This document shows, one piece after another, positions 7,378 to 15,253 of a DNA stretch of 24,931 nucleotides (its first letter is position 1; each line of letters starts with the position of its first letter). The position numbers and the translations under genes are program-made. The stretch lies in assembly GCA_046317875.1 (NCBI GenBank), contig JBKCVN010000005.1, positions 1 to 24,931 of the forward strand. The letters are read 5' to 3'. The stretch comes from 2-01-FULL-41-14 sp046317875 (lineage in GTDB: Bacteria; Pseudomonadota; Alphaproteobacteria; UBA7879; UBA5542). Under the pieces are notes generated by a model that worked only from the letters and a program-made list of their open reading frames with translations, made no database searches and was not told where the DNA came from.

Positions 7378-8646
7378 TTAATAAATGGGATGACGTTGAC
7401 AGAGCGACAGAACTTCGGCCCTAACGCGTTGTTCGGTTTCTTCGTTCTGACCTTGGCTGGTTACGAAACCTTCCAGGGTGTCTGCGATTAATCCCCCAAG
7501 ATAGTGACACTCTTTCTCATTAAAACCGCGTGTAGTAAGAGCGGCGGCGCCCAACCGAATACCCGACCCGACCTTTGGGGGGGCAGGATCAAAGGGGATG
7601 CTGTTTTTGTTGCAAGTAATACCTGCACGGTCAAGTGTAGCCTCTGCATCAGCCCCCGTGATGTTTTTAGACCGTAAATCTACCATAAACAAATGACAAA
7701 CCGTACCCCCTGAAACAATATCAAATCCCCTCTCATGAAGCGATGAACAAAGGGACTGAGTATTTTTAATAACCTGGCCTGCATAGTTCTTAAAGCTAGG
7801 CTCAAGGGCCTCACCAAAGGCAACGGCCTTAGCAGCAATCACATGCATTAAAGGCCCCCCCTGAGCACCAGGGAATACGGCAGAATTAATTTTTTTCGCA
7901 ATTTCGGGATCATTCGTTAAAATAAGCCCACCCCTGGGACCCCGCAATGTTTTATGGGTGGTGCTGGTACAAACATCCGCATGCGGCAAGGGGCTGGTGT
8001 ATACACCCGCCGCAATAAGCCCCGCATAGTGCGCCATATCCACCATCAAATAAGCCCCTACTTTATTGGCAATTTCTTTGAACCTAGCAAAATCAATAAC
8101 CTGTGAATACGCAGACCCCCCCGCAATGATGAGTTTAGGTTTGTGAGTTAACGCTAAACGCTCAACTTCATCATAATTGATCAATCCTGTTTCTTTATCC
8201 ACACCATATCCAAAAGGCTTGAACCATTTTCCAGAAATGGTGACAGGATGCCCATGGGTTAAATGCCCGCCCGCATCCAACGCCATGCCTAGAAAAGCAT
8301 CCCCGGGCTGAAGCAAAGCCAAAAAAACAGCAAGGTTGGCCTGCGCCCCCGAATGGGGCTGAACGTTTGCAAACTTGCATTGAAACAATTCTTTCGCACG
8401 CTCGATGGCTAAACTCTCGGCCACATCCACAAACTGGCATCCCCCATAATATCGCCGACCCGAATACCCTTCTGCATACTTGTTGGTAAGAACCGATCCT
8501 TGGGCTTCCAGTACCGCCAAAGAAACGATGTTTTCAGAGGCGATTAATTCTATATGATCTTGCTGACGTTTCAGTTCTTTTTGAATAGCCTCGTGAATTT
8601 CTGGATCTCTTTTACAAAGACTGTCTTTAAAAAACTCTTTTTCCAT
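7378..8646 (-). CDS. glyA: Serine hydroxymethyltransferase
   Basis: 422 residues from the chosen ATG. PLP-dependent enzyme interconverting serine and glycine with tetrahydrofolate, the main source of one-carbon units. The PLP-binding lysine is in TSTTHKTLRGPRGG (K232). Other landmarks are ELIASENIVS, NKYAEGYSGRRYYGG, QPHSGAQAN, DMAHYAGLIAAG and a C-terminal RLGAAALTTRGF. The open frame reaches back to 8760, but those extra residues overlap rpiB and are not conserved. The ATG at 8646 gives MEKEFFKDSLCKRDPEI, typical of the family, but it lacks a clear ribosome-binding site. A GTG at 8685, four bases after GGAGG in a G-rich run (8688-8697), would add 13 residues and is a real alternative. Confidence 0.95.
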   Translation of the reverse strand: MEKEFFKDSLCKRDPEIHEAIQKELKRQQDHIELIASENIVSLAVLEAQGSVLTNKYAEGYSGRRYYGGCQFVDVAESLAIERAKELFQCKFANVQPHSGAQANLAVFLALLQPGDAFLGMALDAGGHLTHGHPVTISGKWFKPFGYGVDKETGLINYDEVERLALTHKPKLIIAGGSAYSQVIDFARFKEIANKVGAYLMVDMAHYAGLIAAGVYTSPLPHADVCTSTTHKTLRGPRGGLILTNDPEIAKKINSAVFPGAQGGPLMHVIAAKAVAFGEALEPSFKNYAGQVIKNTQSLCSSLHERGFDIVSGGTVCHLFMVDLRSKNITGADAEATLDRAGITCNKNSIPFDPAPPKVGSGIRLGAAALTTRGFNEKECHYLGGLIADTLEGFVTSQGQNEETEQRVRAEVLSLCQRHPIY

Positions 8647-8687
8647 GGTGGTCACATTTCTTTCTTTGGTACATAAATCTGACACGG

Positions 8688-8697
8688 CCCCTCCCCC
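8688..8697 (-). promoter_or_regulatory. G-rich Shine-Dalgarno-like run upstream of glyA
   Basis: Read on the minus strand this is GGGGGAGGGG, 8 bases beyond the end of rpiB and just before a GTG (8685-8683) that is in frame with glyA. It is the strongest ribosome-binding-like sequence in the area, yet it serves the less conserved start. It may drive translation of a 13-residue longer GlyA. Confidence 0.4.
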
Positions 8698-8704
8698 TGT
8701 ATTA

Positions 8705-9148
8705 CTATTGTGAATCAGTATCCATTTTTTGTATACGACATTGATGACGTCCCCCTTCAAAAGGGGTTTTTAAAAATACCTCTAGGCACGATAGGGCAAC
8801 GGAAGAAGAAATTACCCGAGCCCCTAGGGCCAAAATGTTAGCATCATTTTGTTGACGAGAAAGTTTTGCCACCTCTGGATTCCAACACAGAGCTGCTCGA
8901 ATTCCTTTGTGCCTATTGGCCGCAATACTCATCCCAATGCCGGAACCACAAATCAAAACACCCCTGGCATTTTCGGCCAAAACCTTATGGCAGACCATTT
9001 GGGCAAAATCAGGATAGTCCACCCTGGTATCCTTTTCCAAAGAACCACAATCGATTACTTCATAACCTTGAGAAAATAAGAAAGTTTTTAGCTGCTCTTT
9101 TAAAACAAACCCCGCATGATCGGCCCCTATAAAAATTTTTTTTCTCAA
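8705..9148 (-). CDS. rpiB: Ribose-5-phosphate isomerase B
   Basis: 147 residues. RpiB interconverts ribose-5-phosphate and ribulose-5-phosphate, feeding nucleotide synthesis. Motifs: IGADHAGF at the N terminus, VDYPDFA, ICGSGIGMSIAANR with the catalytic C67, GIRAALC, NDANILALGAR, and a C-terminal FEGGRHQ.RI. The residue aligned with E. coli H99 (SRQHND), which helps open the sugar ring, is Q100 here (SRQQND). The substitution is clear from the codons CAA CAA. The start is TTG, overlapping the stop of the transporter gene by 4 bases (TTGA), which implies coupled translation. Family assignment is secure; catalytic efficiency is open because of Q100. Confidence 0.94.
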   Translation of the reverse strand: MRKKIFIGADHAGFVLKEQLKTFLFSQGYEVIDCGSLEKDTRVDYPDFAQMVCHKVLAENARGVLICGSGIGMSIAANRHKGIRAALCWNPEVAKLSRQQNDANILALGARVISSSVALSCLEVFLKTPFEGGRHQCRIQKMDTDSQ

Positions 9149-10674
9149 GACTTTTCAACCCCAAAGTCAGACGTGGTGCTGCCATAGGCAATTTTCAAAA
9201 ATTCTTTATTTAAAAGATTAATCGCAATAACCCATATCACAAAAACCCCTAAGACCAAGGCCAATAAATAGGGGGCAATCGCAAACTGTGTTGCAAAGCA
9301 TGGTATTGAAAGAAAAATGGATTGCACCACCGATCCCCCAAATTTACCCACACGACCACTTAAAATATCAACCGCCGCTTTTCCTTTAACCTTTAATTCC
9401 GCATCCAAGGGAATGAACGCCATTTCTTTTGTGGCGGCAAAAAAACTGTATTTACAGCTGCGACTGGAGAGGTTATGAATTTGCCCCATCCATACGGCAA
9501 AAGCCATAGGTGTCATGCCTATCATCTGAGCAAGCCATCCTAAAGAATCCTGCCAAAGCGTTACTCCGAAAAATAAAATGGCCGTAATAACCATTACTAT
9601 AGGGGTAATCAAAGCACTGCACTTCCAGCTGAACCGGCGCACAAACCCTGCCCCAAAAAATCCAATAAAGAAAATTAGGAAGCCCATATAAACAGTAATC
9701 TGAGAAAAATAGGCCTCAATCGCCAAGGGATCTTGGTAAAGATCTTTAACCTGGCTTTTCCATGTGATTTCCACAAAGTTAATCGAAATATTATAAGCGA
9801 TCGAAATAAGAGCAATATACCCCATATAGCGCGAGCGCAAAATATATTTAAAGCTTTCCACAAACGAGAGTTTGGTCTCTCCCGTGTTTTGCTTGGAAGG
9901 CCCTGATTTAGGGGCTTCTTCTGGTTTTACTACTTTTTGGTGAAGCCAGTAATAAATTACCAAAATAAGGGCACAACTGATGGAAAAAACCAGCAACAAG
10001 GTATGTAGTTTAGACCCATATACATCAGCCCCATAGATATGGGCCTTTTCTTCATAATTAGTGATAAAGAACCCAGATAATATTGTTCCTAGGCCATTAA
10101 ACATACCCAGCAACATATAAAAACGACGAGATTGTTCAACCGTTGTAATTTGGTTGGCAAATTGCCAAAATAGCAGGCTTAAAACAAAAACACCCCAAAG
10201 TTCCGACATGATGTAAAAAAGACTGTAGCTCCAATACCCCACCACCGGAAAGACCCACTTAAACCAGGGATATTGAAGCTTTAAGGCAGCAATTTCGTCA
10301 GGGGAAAAAAGATGAAAAGCATCCTTGTTAGGATAAATAACATAATTAAAAAGCATAAAGAAAACAAAGAATAGACCCACAATTATGAAAAATATGGTTT
10401 TAGGCTGCAGTTGGTTTGATATCCAGGTAAATAGCATTACCAAGAAAATAGAAGAGAGAAAGATGGGTATTTTTAAAAAGTTAATGATCTCAGCTCCCGA
10501 GTGTTGTGCCGAAATCACAAGTGTGTCTTTTGACACATGAAGAAGCCAGAAGTTAAAGCTGATTAAAATCATCATCAGCCCTAGGGGAATAAGCTTTTTA
10601 AATTCACTCTGATAAACGGGAAACATCCAAGATCTTAGTGTGGAGAAACTGTCCCTTGAGGCTTTTATATCCAT
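9145..10674 (-). CDS. NTT-family nucleotide transporter (ATP/ADP translocase type)
   Basis: 509 residues, about 12 hydrophobic membrane spans, the usual size for the Tlc/NTT family. Signature segments: SKDTLV (K49, D50) followed by GAEIINFLK, MSELWGVFVLSLLFWQFANQI (E158 onward), TTVEQSRRFY, and the long C-terminal conserved block starting KEMAFIPLDAELKVKGKAA and continuing to GKFGGS. The family sits in the inner membrane and either exchanges host ATP for bacterial ADP or takes up nucleotides by proton symport. It is almost confined to obligate intracellular bacteria and plastids. Which substrate this copy carries cannot be told from sequence. It lies between lptD and rpiB and overlaps rpiB by 4 bases. 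AGGA seven bases before the ATG is a good ribosome-binding site, and a weak promoter precedes it. Confidence 0.93.
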   Translation of the reverse strand: MDIKASRDSFSTLRSWMFPVYQSEFKKLIPLGLMMILISFNFWLLHVSKDTLVISAQHSGAEIINFLKIPIFLSSIFLVMLFTWISNQLQPKTIFFIIVGLFFVFFMLFNYVIYPNKDAFHLFSPDEIAALKLQYPWFKWVFPVVGYWSYSLFYIMSELWGVFVLSLLFWQFANQITTVEQSRRFYMLLGMFNGLGTILSGFFITNYEEKAHIYGADVYGSKLHTLLLVFSISCALILVIYYWLHQKVVKPEEAPKSGPSKQNTGETKLSFVESFKYILRSRYMGYIALISIAYNISINFVEITWKSQVKDLYQDPLAIEAYFSQITVYMGFLIFFIGFFGAGFVRRFSWKCSALITPIVMVITAILFFGVTLWQDSLGWLAQMIGMTPMAFAVWMGQIHNLSSRSCKYSFFAATKEMAFIPLDAELKVKGKAAVDILSGRVGKFGGSVVQSIFLSIPCFATQFAIAPYLLALVLGVFVIWVIAINLLNKEFLKIAYGSTTSDFGVEKS

Positions 10675-10704
10675 TTTAAGATCCTAACTAATTCCAGATA
10701 CTCA

Positions 10705-10734
10705 ATTATTAACACGGAGCCATTTTTTAAACAA
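10705..10734 (-). promoter_or_regulatory. Possible promoter of the ntt-rpiB-glyA group
   Basis: On the minus strand TTGTTT (10734-10729), an 18-base spacer and AATAAT (10710-10705) lie in the 80-base gap after lptD. The -10 matches 5 of 6, the -35 only 3 of 6. It would let the transporter be expressed apart from the lpt genes. Confidence 0.3.
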
Positions 10735-10754
10735 TATGATGTACAAAAAATATT

Positions 10755-12983
10755 TTAAGGTTGGGGCGCCAACGGAGAGCTAACAACACCTGCATCTTTA
10801 TTCAAGCTAAGGGCTCCCGTAGAGTATTCACCCAAGTTTTTAAAGCCCAAGGTAAGCATAATGGTTTTAGAAGGAACAACATCTCGGTCCCTATAGAATG
10901 TCCGTACAAGATCTAAACGGGCTTTAAAGCAATCATCTTCATAAATAATTCCTGCCCCGTGCTGCAGCTCCCCTTTTTGATAGCCAAACTCGCGGGCCTG
11001 ATTCACGCACACAGTCCAGTTAGGGTGGAACTGAGAAGAAAGGCCAGTGCTTAGCTGTTCCCGCCGAACATACTTATTATCAATTAAGGTGCGCTGGATC
11101 TGGGTATATCCTATATTCACCTTAAATATGGAGGGACCGCCCGAAAATTGAACTGCATTTTTCTTAGGCTTAAGACTCTTTTGCCCAAATCGGAATGACC
11201 ATATAAGGCTATATAAATCAGAGGTTGAAAAAGAAACACGGCCCACATAATCAGATAGTCCTTTTTGGACACCACTGTAAGGGTCAAACTGATCAGTTTT
11301 AGAAAAGCTATAACTTTGACCTAGAAATACTTGCGCAAAAGAACGAGATTGAGAATACAAATTCATATTCGCACCATAGTTTATACGCTGACCATCATCA
11401 ATTCTATCGAATCCCGCAAAACGTTGGGGCTTGAAGATATATAAGGAATCCAGTTCGAAATCTTGGCTATCTTCATTAGGGTACTTATCCGAATTTGTGT
11501 TTCGGGGCAACGAAACCAGACTTAGTATGGGCTCGAAAACAAGTTTCTGTTCTTCAAATGTTTTAAGTAAAGGGTAACGGAAAGTCATAACAGCACCAGG
11601 TATGACTCTTCCCCTGCTCTGATTGACCGCTGGTTGTGCAGAAGAAAGGGTATGTTTTCTGATATCATAATAGTCCCCCCTTAAAAATAACTGCAATTCT
11701 TGCAACAGGCCCGATGAAAAAGTATGGGGCAAGGTGAACGTAGCTATGGTGGATAATCGTTCTGTTTTGGCACCCTTTTCCCGATGTACATAGGCTTGAT
11801 CGGCATCAAAGTTCCAAAATTCACCCCACTCTCCTGCAGAAGTCTCATACGATGCTGTCACCATGGGAGCCACAAAAGGAATGGTATTGTTATGAACGTT
11901 GGCATTCAAGTTTTGAAAATCCACCCCCCCTAGGCTGACATAGTTCCTTCCATAAAACCCTTCCGTATTAAAGTGACTAGAAAGATAGTTTTTCGTTCTA
12001 TAGCTTTCATCGCTTACGAAATAGTATTTTTTGAAATAGGTGGGACTTGAAACATTTTCTAGGTGAAGATTTGCCCGCCAGTTTTCATTTATATCCAAAA
12101 GCCCCGTTCCAATAAAATGCCCATGCATTTGTTTTTTGTTTTTCTTCTCCGAGTCTTTTGACCCCGTAATATTCGAGGTATGAATCGTGCTGGCAGAAAA
12201 AGAGGCAAAACCATCGTGAAAATATCGACCATAAGAGCCCGAAATCATGGGGCTGTCCTTGGTCATAATGACTGGCTTTAAGATAATCTCTTCATTTGGT
12301 TCGCGGCTAAAATAATAAGGAATGCCAACAATCGCACCTAATGAGGTACTGTTCCCCACAAAGGGCATAAGCAGCCCATTTTTTCTTTTAACCGATGGAT
12401 CAGGATGGTCCAAATAAGGCAGATAAAAAACCGGCACACCCTTGAAATCCAAGAACACATGGCGGTAATAAACCATTTTTTCTTCATCATCTTTTTTTAT
12501 CTGGTCAGCACGCAGCTGCCATATGGGCGTTTTACAAGAGGTCCCCTCACACATTTCGCAGGGGGAATAAATACCTTTCTTAAAAGTCAAGACCTTGTCA
12601 TTTTTGGTAACTTTTTCAGAGGCAAAACGTTCATTTTCTTGGGTAATAGAATAAGCTTTTTCAATAAAACCATCTTTTAGATCTTCCCCAATTTCCATGT
12701 AGTTTGCAGTGGTGAGGCCTCCTTTTTTGTCATAAAATTTTACATTTCCTGAGGCGGACACCAAACGAAGTTTTTCATTGTAAGAAACGGTATCGGCTTC
12801 GATAATTTCTTGTCCATCAGACACTTTCACTCTACCTCGGGCAATAACAACTCCCAGTTCTTTATCGTGGGAAATTTGATCGGCTCTTAAAAGAAAATCA
12901 GACTTTTTAGAAGTTTCGAGGGGCGACAAAGAATAAGAGGTTGCTGCATAAATCAGTAGGGTTAAAAGATATATAAATTTCAC
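10755..12983 (-). CDS. lptD: LPS-assembly outer membrane protein LptD
   Basis: 742 residues. Signal peptide at about 1-18, then an OstA-like domain (about 30-130: LLRADQISHDKE, VIARGRVKVSDG, LVSASGNVKFYD), then the LptD beta-barrel with many alternating aromatic strands to the end. LptD with LptE inserts lipopolysaccharide into the outer leaflet. FYLPYLDHPDPSVKRKNGLL (186-205) is a conserved junction. Cysteines lie at 142, 145 and 150 after the OstA domain and at 659 and 685 near the C terminus, consistent with long-range disulfides though not in the E. coli arrangement. The start is GTG, one base after the lptG stop, with AGAAGG five bases upstream, so translation is coupled. Order lptF-lptG-lptD is the normal alphaproteobacterial one. 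Confidence 0.93.
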   Translation of the reverse strand: MKFIYLLTLLIYAATSYSLSPLETSKKSDFLLRADQISHDKELGVVIARGRVKVSDGQEIIEADTVSYNEKLRLVSASGNVKFYDKKGGLTTANYMEIGEDLKDGFIEKAYSITQENERFASEKVTKNDKVLTFKKGIYSPCEMCEGTSCKTPIWQLRADQIKKDDEEKMVYYRHVFLDFKGVPVFYLPYLDHPDPSVKRKNGLLMPFVGNSTSLGAIVGIPYYFSREPNEEIILKPVIMTKDSPMISGSYGRYFHDGFASFSASTIHTSNITGSKDSEKKNKKQMHGHFIGTGLLDINENWRANLHLENVSSPTYFKKYYFVSDESYRTKNYLSSHFNTEGFYGRNYVSLGGVDFQNLNANVHNNTIPFVAPMVTASYETSAGEWGEFWNFDADQAYVHREKGAKTERLSTIATFTLPHTFSSGLLQELQLFLRGDYYDIRKHTLSSAQPAVNQSRGRVIPGAVMTFRYPLLKTFEEQKLVFEPILSLVSLPRNTNSDKYPNEDSQDFELDSLYIFKPQRFAGFDRIDDGQRINYGANMNLYSQSRSFAQVFLGQSYSFSKTDQFDPYSGVQKGLSDYVGRVSFSTSDLYSLIWSFRFGQKSLKPKKNAVQFSGGPSIFKVNIGYTQIQRTLIDNKYVRREQLSTGLSSQFHPNWTVCVNQAREFGYQKGELQHGAGIIYEDDCFKARLDLVRTFYRDRDVVPSKTIMLTLGFKNLGEYSTGALSLNKDAGVVSSPLAPQP

Positions 12984-12984
12984 G

Positions 12985-14085
12985 TCAACCTTCTTCCAAA
13001 TGTATTAATGTTATGATCCCAATAAGCAGACTTACGAAAGTAGGTGTCAGAATTGCAAAAAACAACGGGATTTTTAGTGATTCCCCTAAAGCATAGAAAA
13101 TTTGATGAAAAAAGTGAAGGAAAAATCCAGAAAAGATTCCAGAAAGAATAAATATAAATCCATTCTTCTGCCTAACCGATGCAAAGGCGCACACGCCCCC
13201 AATCAGTACCATGGCCAATAATGTCCAGGGTTTCATTAGTAAATTAAAAAAGTACAAGCTATGCTCCATAGAAGAGAGGCCCGTTTTTTCAATTAATGAT
13301 ATAAATTTAGGAAGTTTCCAAAAAGACAGGGATGCTGGGGGATGGAAAGTTTGGTGAATTTTGTCCAGGGATAAAGCATTTTCCCATATAAAAGAATCTA
13401 CTTTTTGCTGAATGTCATTGGATTCTGTTTTAGTGGGGTTCTCTAGGTACCATTGATGGGGACTAACCAGAATTTTGCCCACATCATATCTTAGCAAAAA
13501 TTGCCCCCCTTCACTAAAACTATAAATGGTACTAGGACCAAAAGTATTTTGATCAACAAGTCGGGTTATGTGAATTATGGAATAATCTAAGTTGGGATGA
13601 ATATGCTTAAGCCACAGACCACTTTTGGAGACCCCAGATAAATCAGATGATTTTTGAAATATATGGTCATAATATCTACCATATTCTTCTTTGAAAGTGG
13701 CAGCCAAAGGATTCAAGAAACTAAAATATAACAAAGAATAAAGAAACACAGCTAGGATCATGGGTTTTATCACCGACCATATGGAGTATCCTAAGGATCG
13801 CATGACAACAATTTCATATTTCTTATGAAGACTCCAAAGCAGCCCCATGGTTGCAAACAAAACAATTAAGGGGCTTAACTGGTCCAAGACCGTGGGAAGA
13901 GAAAGAAAAACTGCCTTTAAAATTTTTCCGAATTTAATGGAATTGTGATGATGGCCTGCTTTGCGCATGAGCTCTATAAGGTTAAAAAGAACCGCCACCA
14001 CAGACAAAATGAAAGCAATAATTCCGTTCCAAAAAGCAAAGGATTTCAATATGTATTTTGTTAATGTGGGCTTATAATTAACCAT
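12985..14085 (-). CDS. lptG: LPS export permease LptG
   Basis: 366 residues. YjgP/YjgQ-family permease with three N-terminal membrane spans (about 14-36, 58-82, 99-121), a periplasmic beta-rich domain (about 125-270) and three C-terminal spans (about 280-360). LptG pairs with LptF and the ATPase LptB in the inner membrane to extract LPS and push it to LptA/LptD. The cytoplasmic coupling segment KKYEIVVMRSLGYSIWSVIKP (88-108) is the family signature. The start overlaps lptF by 8 bases. I separate it from LptF by its place directly before lptD and its family-typical N terminus (LTKYILKSFAFW). LptB, LptA and LptC genes are not in the window. Confidence 0.9.
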   Translation of the reverse strand: MVNYKPTLTKYILKSFAFWNGIIAFILSVVAVLFNLIELMRKAGHHHNSIKFGKILKAVFLSLPTVLDQLSPLIVLFATMGLLWSLHKKYEIVVMRSLGYSIWSVIKPMILAVFLYSLLYFSFLNPLAATFKEEYGRYYDHIFQKSSDLSGVSKSGLWLKHIHPNLDYSIIHITRLVDQNTFGPSTIYSFSEGGQFLLRYDVGKILVSPHQWYLENPTKTESNDIQQKVDSFIWENALSLDKIHQTFHPPASLSFWKLPKFISLIEKTGLSSMEHSLYFFNLLMKPWTLLAMVLIGGVCAFASVRQKNGFIFILSGIFSGFFLHFFHQIFYALGESLKIPLFFAILTPTFVSLLIGIITLIHLEEG

Positions 14086-15160
14086 TAAATGCTCGATTCT
14101 TTTTTAAGAATAACAGGCTGCCCCCCATGGAACCCAACATCAATAAATAGGCCCCCAAAATGGCGGCACCTTGTTTCATGCCCATGTTCATCAAGAACAA
14201 GTTAGCGCTTTCTAATCCAATCGCACACATCACAGCATATGCAATCGCTTTGGTCTGTGCCCCTCGGCGGAAAGGTGTTCCTAATAAAAAGCTTAAGGCA
14301 ATCATCGAAAAAGCCAAAGAATAAAGAGGATTCAGAAGTCTTTGGTATCCCTCAGCATATAATTTTTGTCCATGGGGAAGATACATATTGTCAGGCGACA
14401 CCAGTTCAAAAATGGATAGTTCGTAGGGCTTTTTAGGTCTTGCTTTTGGCTTCACATCACCTTCTTCAACCAATGAGATCACTGTGCGATCAAAATAAAG
14501 AATCGACAGTTCTCCTGTCGTTTTATCTTTTTCTTGCCTGGTCCCATCTGCCATAAAAATCTTTGGCATTCTGTCTTGTATAAGCAAATGACCATTCTGG
14601 GCCATGATGGTATATGGATTTTTATTGGCAGGCTGAATATTTGCAATAATCCCTTCTAAAAAATTACCCTTTTTTTTGTTCACATAAATAGTCACATCTC
14701 CAAAGGCATTAAATACCCCCTCTTGAACCAAAACACTGGGCAACGAAGATTTGAGCTGCATTTCCATATTACGAATCTTCTGAAACGACGCGGGTAAAAT
14801 AAAAAGACTCAACACATAAATAAAAAGTGTCACCCCCCCTGCAAATCCAACGGCAGGCCTTGCCACTTGCCAAGGGCTATAGCCTAAGGAGAACATTACG
14901 GGCAGCTCGCGGTCTGAATGGAATCGATTGTACAAGATGATGGTGGTAATGAACAACCCCACTGGGGCAATCACGATCAGCAAATCAGGCAGGGTCAATA
15001 AGATTAGATAGAAAAAAGAAAGAAGACCTTCACTGGATTTTAAAAAGGGGCCTATAAACTTTAAGGATTGAATGACCCATAGCGAAGCAATCAGAGTCCC
15101 CAAAATAAAGAGAAACGTTAGTGAAAGTTCCTTCAGAATAGATTTTTCTAGCTGCTTCAT
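14078..15160 (-). CDS. lptF: LPS export permease LptF
   Basis: 360 residues, the same YjgP/YjgQ fold: N-terminal spans at about 11-32, 47-75 and 103-125, a periplasmic domain to about 265, and C-terminal spans after 268. The coupling helix region is RELPVMFSLGYSPWQVARP. It forms the LptB2FG exporter with the next gene, which it overlaps by 8 bases. It is the first gene of the minus-strand block, divergent from surA across a 93-base gap. No convincing promoter for it was found there, and there is no clear ribosome-binding site before its ATG. Confidence 0.9.
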   Translation of the reverse strand: MKQLEKSILKELSLTFLFILGTLIASLWVIQSLKFIGPFLKSSEGLLSFFYLILLTLPDLLIVIAPVGLFITTIILYNRFHSDRELPVMFSLGYSPWQVARPAVGFAGGVTLFIYVLSLFILPASFQKIRNMEMQLKSSLPSVLVQEGVFNAFGDVTIYVNKKKGNFLEGIIANIQPANKNPYTIMAQNGHLLIQDRMPKIFMADGTRQEKDKTTGELSILYFDRTVISLVEEGDVKPKARPKKPYELSIFELVSPDNMYLPHGQKLYAEGYQRLLNPLYSLAFSMIALSFLLGTPFRRGAQTKAIAYAVMCAIGLESANLFLMNMGMKQGAAILGAYLLMLGSMGGSLLFLKKNRAFNG

Positions 15161-15174
15161 GTTTTATTAATCGT

Positions 15175-15203
15175 TTGACTTAAGTACCTCTCACGAATAT
15201 AAC
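15175..15203 (+). promoter_or_regulatory. Promoter of surA-rsmA
   Basis: TTGACT (15175-15180), a 17-base spacer and TATAAC (15198-15203), each matching the sigma-70 consensus at 5 of 6 positions. A start of transcription near 15210 would give a leader of about 44 bases. It lies in the divergent gap with lptF. Confidence 0.6.
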
Positions 15204-15253
15204 TCAATTAATGCGCCCTGAGGAATTTTTTTCATCTAATTCGAGCAAATAAA

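Noticed and set aside
8647..8704. Glycine or other riboswitch before glyA
   Set aside because: The gap to rpiB is only 58 bases, too short for an aptamer, and no fitting helices are seen.
8647..8760. N-terminal extension of GlyA to 8760
   Set aside because: It overlaps rpiB by 56 bases and has no similarity to serine hydroxymethyltransferases. Only the last part (from 8685) is kept as an alternative.
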